A stretch of DNA of 10,697 nt, taken from assembly GCA_949948825.1 (NCBI GenBank), contig CATLIJ010000066.1, positions 1 to 10,697 of the forward strand, in the 5' to 3' direction. The stretch comes from an uncultured Clostridiaceae bacterium (lineage in GTDB: Bacteria; Bacillota; Clostridia; Lachnospirales; Lachnospiraceae). The notes under the pieces were generated by a model that saw nothing but the letters and a program-made list of their open reading frames with translations, had not been told where the DNA came from and did no database searches. Position 1 is the stretch's first letter; each line of letters begins with the position of its first letter. Both the position numbers and the translations under genes were made by a program. Positions 7,163 to 10,697 of this stretch are shown here, piece after piece.

Positions 7163-8143
7163 GTGAAAAAGGCAATACAAATGACATTAAATTTTGATGA
7201 GGAAATCGGAATAGATGTAAAAAATGCAAAGGAAAATCTTACAACAAGATTTGACTTTATTGATTTATTTCATGATACATCGAATTTAAAACAAATGCAC
7301 AATCATAATTCAATGGCAATATTAGGCGACTGCCTTCAGGTTCTCCGGCAGATGAAAAGCAATTCAGTTCATCTGATCTTTGCGGATGCTCCGTATAATA
7401 TTGGAAAGGATTTCGGAAATAATCAGGATAAATGGGAAAATGTTCCCCAGTACATTAAATGGTGCAAATCCTGGATAGATGAATGTATTCGCGTTTTATC
7501 GGATCATGGGACAATGTATTTTATGACAGCTACACAACACATGCCGTATCTTGATGTATATGTTTCAGAAAACTATCATGTACTTTGCCGCATTATATGG
7601 TCTTATGACAGTTCAGGTGTACAATCAAAAAAGATATTTGGCTCGCTTTATGAACCGATTTTGATGATAAATAAAGATGCAAAGGCAAAATATACATTCA
7701 ACCATCAGGATGTTTTGGTAGAAGCAAAAACAGGCGCTCAAAGAAAGTTGATTGATTATCGAAAAAATCCTCCTCAGCCATATAATACGGAAAAGGTTCC
7801 AGGAAATGTATGGGAATTTAGCCGTGTCCGATTTAAAATGGATGAGTATGAAAATCATCCAACACAAAAACCGGAGGTTTTGCTGGAGCGTATTATTAAA
7901 GCTTCTTCAAATGTAGGAGACGTTGTTTTAGATCCATTTTCCGGTTCCTTTACCACTTCAGCTGTAGCAGTACGATTAGGCAGAGTGGGAATTGGCATCG
8001 ATATGAATGAGGAATATTTTGAAATGGGTTTGCGCCGAACTGGAATAACATATGAATATAATGGCAAATACCTTATAAAAGAAAAGAAACGTAAGACGAA
8101 TGCAAAATCATGCACTAAATTCAAGAGTAAACGGCGAATTTAA
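7163..8143 (+). CDS. YhdJ-like beta-class adenine-specific DNA methyltransferase (solitary)
   Basis: The 326-residue protein has catalytic motif IV D75-A-P-Y78 in ADAPYNIGKDFG, HPTQKP at 232-237 and cofactor motif I DPFSGSFTT at 257-265, so it is beta class and N6-adenine specific by similarity. Long shared-looking stretches such as WSYDSSGVQSKKIFGSLYEP and NPPQPYNTEKVPGNVW recall the YhdJ family; the E. coli member methylates the second adenine of ATGCAT, but that specificity is not shown here. Motif IV has Ala in place of the first Pro. The first 45 residues form a variable, charged extension. The C-terminal 25 residues are Lys/Arg rich. The start is GTG with a strong ribosome binding site and its own promoter. 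Its last 44 nt overlap the next gene. Base and codon use is visibly more A/T rich than in the genes on either side, consistent with acquisition by transfer. No restriction partner is recognisable. Confidence 0.9.
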   Translation: MKKAIQMTLNFDEEIGIDVKNAKENLTTRFDFIDLFHDTSNLKQMHNHNSMAILGDCLQVLRQMKSNSVHLIFADAPYNIGKDFGNNQDKWENVPQYIKWCKSWIDECIRVLSDHGTMYFMTATQHMPYLDVYVSENYHVLCRIIWSYDSSGVQSKKIFGSLYEPILMINKDAKAKYTFNHQDVLVEAKTGAQRKLIDYRKNPPQPYNTEKVPGNVWEFSRVRFKMDEYENHPTQKPEVLLERIIKASSNVGDVVLDPFSGSFTTSAVAVRLGRVGIGIDMNEEYFEMGLRRTGITYEYNGKYLIKEKKRKTNAKSCTKFKSKRRI

Positions 8144-8459
8144 AATAAGTTTCAAGAGTTATGATAAATACCTTTTGGATATTGATAAAGTTATGCACTT
8201 TCCCATTACATTCGTGATTAAGACAAATACTTCGAAGGATGTTATATTGAGTGATTTAGAAAAATACATAGATAAACGGGCGAGTGGTATGGTTGTTATT
8301 GAAGAACGCTATCATAAAGCAATCGAAGAAATTATAACAATAAATGAGCTTGAACAATGGATAAATGAGTTAAATAATGAGGATATTGACAATATTATCA
8401 GAGATATTGATATTTATTACAGATTAGAAATGAATATGGATGCAATAGATGAAAATTGA
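8100..8459 (+). CDS. Small acidic protein of unknown function overlapping the methyltransferase gene
   Basis: The frame encodes 119 residues and I do not recognise its family. It starts at ATG 8100 inside the end of the methyltransferase gene (44-nt overlap in another frame), has only a poor ribosome binding site, and is probably translated by coupling. The C-terminal 60 residues are strongly acidic and predicted helical (for example EEIITINELEQWINELNNED), and the middle has a short hydrophobic strand, FPITFVI. No membrane segment or signal peptide is seen. A later in-frame ATG at 8193 also lacks a good ribosome binding site. AT-rich composition matches the methyltransferase, so the pair probably arrived together. 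Possible readings are a companion or regulator of the methylase, or the amino-terminal remnant of a larger partner. An ATG directly follows its stop (8460) but that frame runs into the inverted repeat at the island edge and is not believed to be a gene. Confidence 0.6.
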   Translation: MQNHALNSRVNGEFKISFKSYDKYLLDIDKVMHFPITFVIKTNTSKDVILSDLEKYIDKRASGMVVIEERYHKAIEEIITINELEQWINELNNEDIDNIIRDIDIYYRLEMNMDAIDEN

Positions 8460-8482
8460 ATGGAACTAATAATAATTTTCCC

Positions 8483-8519
8483 CCGGCCCATCCAAAGTCA
8501 TTCACACAGGATGAGCCGG
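8483..8519. repeat. GC-rich imperfect inverted repeat between convergent genes
   Basis: CCGGCCCATCC (8483-8493) and GGATGAGCCGG (8509-8519) pair over 10 of 11 positions around a 15-nt loop; the one mismatch is 8488 with 8514. It lies between the small AT-rich gene and the end of the phosphatase gene. It could act as a terminator in either direction, but neither side has a clean T tract: the + side reads into a loosely T-rich stretch (8528-8547) and the - side into AAAATTATTATT. It also marks an abrupt change in base composition. Confidence 0.6.
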
Positions 8520-8534
8520 AACCATATCTTAATC

Positions 8535-10304
8535 TTATTTCTTTTTTACATATATCCCATCCTGAAAGACAACAAGGGTCCGGTCTTGGGAAAGTCCAAC
8601 GGTTTCAACAGAGGAGAAGCTGCCTTCAATCTGGCTGGCAGTGAGAATCTTCATACCATAAGCAGGGACCGGATAGTCGGAAAAGTCCACTTTTAAAGTA
8701 CCTCCAAGCCGTGCAGTCTGGCCGATTTGGAGCGTATCATTTTCTGTATTTACATCCAGCATTAACACGCCGTTTTCATCTTGATTAAAATTTCCGGCAA
8801 TGACAACCGGGGCGTTGACCGCTTCAGATACTGTGGCATGGTTGTCAACGGACCCTTGACCAAAGGCAGAAGAGGATGCAGCCAGAAGGGTTCCGTCATT
8901 TACGGAAACATTGCCAGTATAGGTGTTATTTCCTGCAAGAGCCAAAGTGCCGGAGCCATTTTTGGAAAGGGAGCCTTCGCCGGAAATATCGTTCTGCCAG
9001 GTGTCATAGGCAGAAAAACTGCCCAGGGATGCATCCATGGTAACAGAGACATCTGTGTGGAATGCACCATAGCCAGCAGAAGCGGCAAAAAGGTTCAGAC
9101 GTCCCCAGCCTTCAGCATCATCCAGAAATGCGTAGCCAGAAGGCAGGCCAGTGGAATACAGAATCCATCTGCGCTGTGTCTCATCCAGATAGGGGAAACG
9201 GGTTTCCAAAAGAACCTCTGCGCCCTTGGGGACGGTCATCGCTTTGTTGGGATCACCGGTTCTTGGCATTCCATAGGTCAGGCGCTCTTCGTATTGGGCC
9301 CGGTTGCTCTGGTAATCAGCGTAGGCATCAGAAGCATTCGTATCCTTGTGGTTTAAGAGGATGGCAGCAGCTTCCTGTCGGGCTGCTGATTTTAACCCGG
9401 CATTTTCCGGGTCATACAGGGAGGCAGCAGCTAAAGCAGTTGCCATAGTTCTTCCGCCCATTACATCCATGAGAGAATGCATACCAGCCACAATCCGGTA
9501 ATTGCCAATCACAGAGGCATTGGTCAGACATTCCTGATACCGCTCAGGCACAGCATAGGCAAGAGACAGAGAGGCCAGATAACCAGCGTTTGTGTGTCCG
9601 CTGGGGAAACCGCCATCCTTAATCGGGTCTGAAGCACAAGGCTTTAAGGCAGGGAGAAGATTCACCTGATCGCTCCACCGGAAAGGACGCATATACTGAA
9701 AATAGATTTTAGCCGGATTTCCGCTGGCATGAGGTCCCCGAACTGTATTCACCAGTTCCACTATATGGCCAAGTTGGGAGGAAGTGTCCGCCCATTCTCC
9801 GTTTGCGCCGCCTTTATCACTGTATTTGACTGTCTCTGCATCCGCAGGAATCTCGTCCGGAAGGGAGGTAGCTGCATGGGCCAGTTCTTTAAAAGAAGCT
9901 TCATAGGGACCAAGTCCCTTTAAGGAGGACCAGTTTTGATTTTGCCGGTCTGTGAGATAGGCAGGAAGCTCCTGGTCCCTGGTCCGCTGGCTGGTAATCT
10001 CAATACAGCGGTTGATGTTGGAATCCAGCACCAGATTTCCGCCAGGACCCAGTTTTGTCCCATTGTCCCAGCTGCTTCCAGGCTGCCACAGGGTTAGAAA
10101 TGGGGATAGAACCCCAATAACTGCATTGGATTCTGGCGTCATGTTGTCCATATTGTTGGTCTTGTAGGTGTCAACAAAGTAGCCATGAGGTCCAGGGACC
10201 GGATCAATGGCAGATGGGTCCACAGCTGCCTGACAGGGAGCAGCGGACAGGGCAAGAGCCAAAGTGAGCGCTCCGGTCTGTTTGAATAATTTGTTGTGTT
10301 TCAT
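8535..10304 (-). CDS. Secreted PAP2-superfamily acid phosphatase with C-terminal autotransporter-type beta-strand repeat
   Basis: The 589-residue precursor begins with a signal peptide (basic MKHNKLFK, a hydrophobic stretch 11-22, probable cut after CQA at 26). The phosphatase signature is complete: K199-x6-R206-P207, P234-S-G-H237, and R270-x5-H276-x3-D280. These residues bind phosphate and form the phospho-histidine intermediate, as in class A bacterial acid phosphatases and PAP2 enzymes. It probably hydrolyses phosphomonoesters outside the membrane. Residues from about 440 to 589 form a second region: GSLSKNGSGTLALAGNNTYTG (444-464) followed by VSVNDGTLL matches the autotransporter-associated beta-strand repeat, and beta-rich sequence continues to the end. 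No outer-membrane barrel, LPxTG motif or C-terminal hydrophobic anchor is present. ATG 10304 has AGGAGGAGGT at 10311-10320. The upstream gene on the same strand is an AraC-type regulator 239 nt away. The repeat may serve surface association, which is inference. Confidence 0.88.
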   Translation of the reverse strand: MKHNKLFKQTGALTLALALSAAPCQAAVDPSAIDPVPGPHGYFVDTYKTNNMDNMTPESNAVIGVLSPFLTLWQPGSSWDNGTKLGPGGNLVLDSNINRCIEITSQRTRDQELPAYLTDRQNQNWSSLKGLGPYEASFKELAHAATSLPDEIPADAETVKYSDKGGANGEWADTSSQLGHIVELVNTVRGPHASGNPAKIYFQYMRPFRWSDQVNLLPALKPCASDPIKDGGFPSGHTNAGYLASLSLAYAVPERYQECLTNASVIGNYRIVAGMHSLMDVMGGRTMATALAAASLYDPENAGLKSAARQEAAAILLNHKDTNASDAYADYQSNRAQYEERLTYGMPRTGDPNKAMTVPKGAEVLLETRFPYLDETQRRWILYSTGLPSGYAFLDDAEGWGRLNLFAASAGYGAFHTDVSVTMDASLGSFSAYDTWQNDISGEGSLSKNGSGTLALAGNNTYTGNVSVNDGTLLAASSSAFGQGSVDNHATVSEAVNAPVVIAGNFNQDENGVLMLDVNTENDTLQIGQTARLGGTLKVDFSDYPVPAYGMKILTASQIEGSFSSVETVGLSQDRTLVVFQDGIYVKKK

Positions 10305-10310
10305 AAGAAT

Positions 10311-10320
10311 ACCTCCTCCT
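10311..10320 (-). promoter_or_regulatory. Strong ribosome binding site of the phosphatase gene
   Basis: AGGAGGAGGT on the minus strand lies 6 nt before ATG 10304, with the anti-Shine-Dalgarno complement occurring in two overlapping registers. It fixes the start that leaves a complete signal peptide. Confidence 0.8.
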
Positions 10321-10339
10321 AAAGTGAATCCATTACAGG

Positions 10340-10370
10340 ATTATCTGTACAAATGACAGTTTTCTGTAAG
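10340..10370 (-). promoter_or_regulatory. Candidate Pho-box-like element and -10 of the phosphatase gene
   Basis: On the minus strand CTTACAGAAAACTGTCAT (10370-10353) agrees at 15 of 18 positions with the classical CTGTCATAAAACTGTCAT Pho box. Its two half-sites, TTACAG and TGTCAT, start 11 nt apart as in PhoB/PhoP direct repeats. A possible -10, GATAAT (10345-10340), follows after 7 nt, and no good -35 is present, as expected for an activator-dependent promoter. Alternatively the ACAG/CTGT words form palindromes (ACAG-TTTT-CTGT at 10356-10367) bound by another regulator. Confidence 0.4.
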
Positions 10371-10456
10371 GTCTTTTTTATCATAGCAGAGGAAGTAAGC
10401 AAAATCTACTCGTATATTGCCAAAATAAACAAAAAACATTACTTATTTTGCTTTTA

Positions 10457-10472
10457 ACAAATTTTGATTTGT
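10457..10472. repeat. AT-rich inverted repeat in the phosphatase-regulator gap
   Basis: ACAAAT (10457-10462) and ATTTGT (10467-10472) form a perfect 6-nt palindrome with a 4-nt centre. It sits in the noncoding gap about 150 nt upstream of the phosphatase start. It may be a protein-binding site; nothing links it to a particular regulator. Confidence 0.3.
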
Positions 10473-10511
10473 CGAAAAGAGAAATTTAGATTCCATTCAT
10501 CTGACCATATC

Positions 10512-10532
10512 CTTGAGGCAACATTCCTCAAG
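10512..10532. repeat. Hairpin just after the AraC-type gene, possible terminator
   Basis: CTTGAGG (10512-10518) and CCTCAAG (10526-10532) form a perfect 7-bp stem with a 7-nt loop. It begins 12 nt past the stop of the AraC-type gene on the minus strand, where a terminator would be expected. No T tract follows on that strand, so intrinsic termination is doubtful. Confidence 0.4.
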
Positions 10533-10543
10533 CAGTCTCTGCA

Positions 10544-10697
10544 TCAAGGAGAGACAATGGCAATATCCCGTGGAAGAGTTTCCCCATAGCTGGTCTGATT
10601 CTGAGCGGATATCTTGTAGTCAGAGGGGGACATGCCGCAAAATTTCCGGAAAACCCGGTTAAACTGGGTAAAGCTGGAGAATCCGGTCTGTTCGGAA
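10544..10697 (-). CDS. C-terminal end of an AraC-family transcriptional regulator (5' end outside window)
   Basis: Reading the minus strand from the right edge gives 50 residues before TGA at 10546-10544. GFSSFTQFNRVFRKFCGMSP followed by SDYK is the characteristic second helix-turn-helix and conserved end of the AraC/XylS DNA-binding domain, with the usual G-F-x-x-x-x-x-F-x-R-x-F-R/K and G-x-x-P-x-x-Y/F pattern. About 25 further residues form a tail without recognisable features. The sensor domain and the first helix-turn-helix lie beyond the window. It is on the same strand as the phosphatase gene and 239 nt upstream, so it could regulate that gene, but a separate role is equally possible. 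Confidence 0.87.
   Translation of the reverse strand, partial: SEQTGFSSFTQFNRVFRKFCGMSPSDYKISAQNQTSYGETLPRDIAIVSP

Noticed and set aside
8456..8696. Two short plus-strand frames starting right after the 119-residue gene (8456 and 8460)
   Set aside because: Both run through the inverted repeat into sequence antisense to the phosphatase gene, so the translated parts are mostly shadow. The ATG at 8460 is kept only as a possible remnant start.
8781..9448. Overlapping plus-strand frames of 191 and 128 codons opposite the phosphatase gene
   Set aside because: The minus-strand gene has a signal peptide, all PAP2 motifs and a strong ribosome binding site, whereas these frames have no recognisable features.

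Overview
The window looks like chromosomal DNA of a low-to-mid GC Gram-positive anaerobe, most likely a Lachnospiraceae-type Clostridium relative. The evidence is strong AGGAGG-like ribosome binding sites, frequent TTG and GTG starts, canonical sigma-A-like promoters, a YitT-family membrane protein, a cytoplasmic FIST/chemoreceptor pair and a LexA-like box of Gram-positive type. The taxonomic call is inference from these traits. There are no rRNA or tRNA genes, IS elements or CRISPR arrays.

Layout. (1) 2-202: 3' end of a gene on the + strand, perhaps a papain-like cysteine peptidase. (2) 203-4875: a + strand cluster with a beta-class DNA methyltransferase, a 916-residue single-chain restriction-modification enzyme (N-terminal PD-ExK nuclease plus gamma-type N6-adenine methylase plus target recognition region), and a YitT-family membrane protein. 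Gaps of 44 and 17 nt suggest one operon. The promoter at 278-306 overlaps a perfect GAAC-N4-GTTC LexA-like box, which suggests DNA-damage control of a restriction system. (3) 4928-6928: a - strand two-gene operon, a FIST sensory-domain protein followed by a soluble chemoreceptor signalling protein. (4) 7076-8459: a more AT-rich + strand island with its own promoter, a YhdJ-like solitary DNA adenine methyltransferase and an overlapping 119-residue gene of unknown function; it ends near an imperfect GC-rich inverted repeat at 8483-8519. (5) 8535-10304: a - strand gene for a secreted PAP2-superfamily acid phosphatase with a C-terminal autotransporter-type beta-strand repeat region, preceded by a Pho-box-like element. 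(6) 10544-10697: the C-terminal end of an AraC-family regulator on the - strand.

How the genes may work together. The first methyltransferase and the fusion enzyme fit a Type IIG-like restriction system in which the separate methylase helps protect host DNA. The FIST protein probably binds a small cytoplasmic ligand and passes the signal to the adjacent membrane-free chemoreceptor. The YhdJ-like methylase appears to be a separate, laterally acquired unit. The acid phosphatase probably releases phosphate outside the cell membrane, and a Pho-type element would suit that role. Three DNA methyltransferase genes of three different types lie within about 8 kb.

No stretch longer than 300 bases lacks a gene. 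The largest gaps are 203-332 (promoter and LexA-like box), 6929-7162 (divergent promoters) and 10305-10543 (phosphatase promoter region and two inverted repeats). No convincing intrinsic terminator with a T tract was found.
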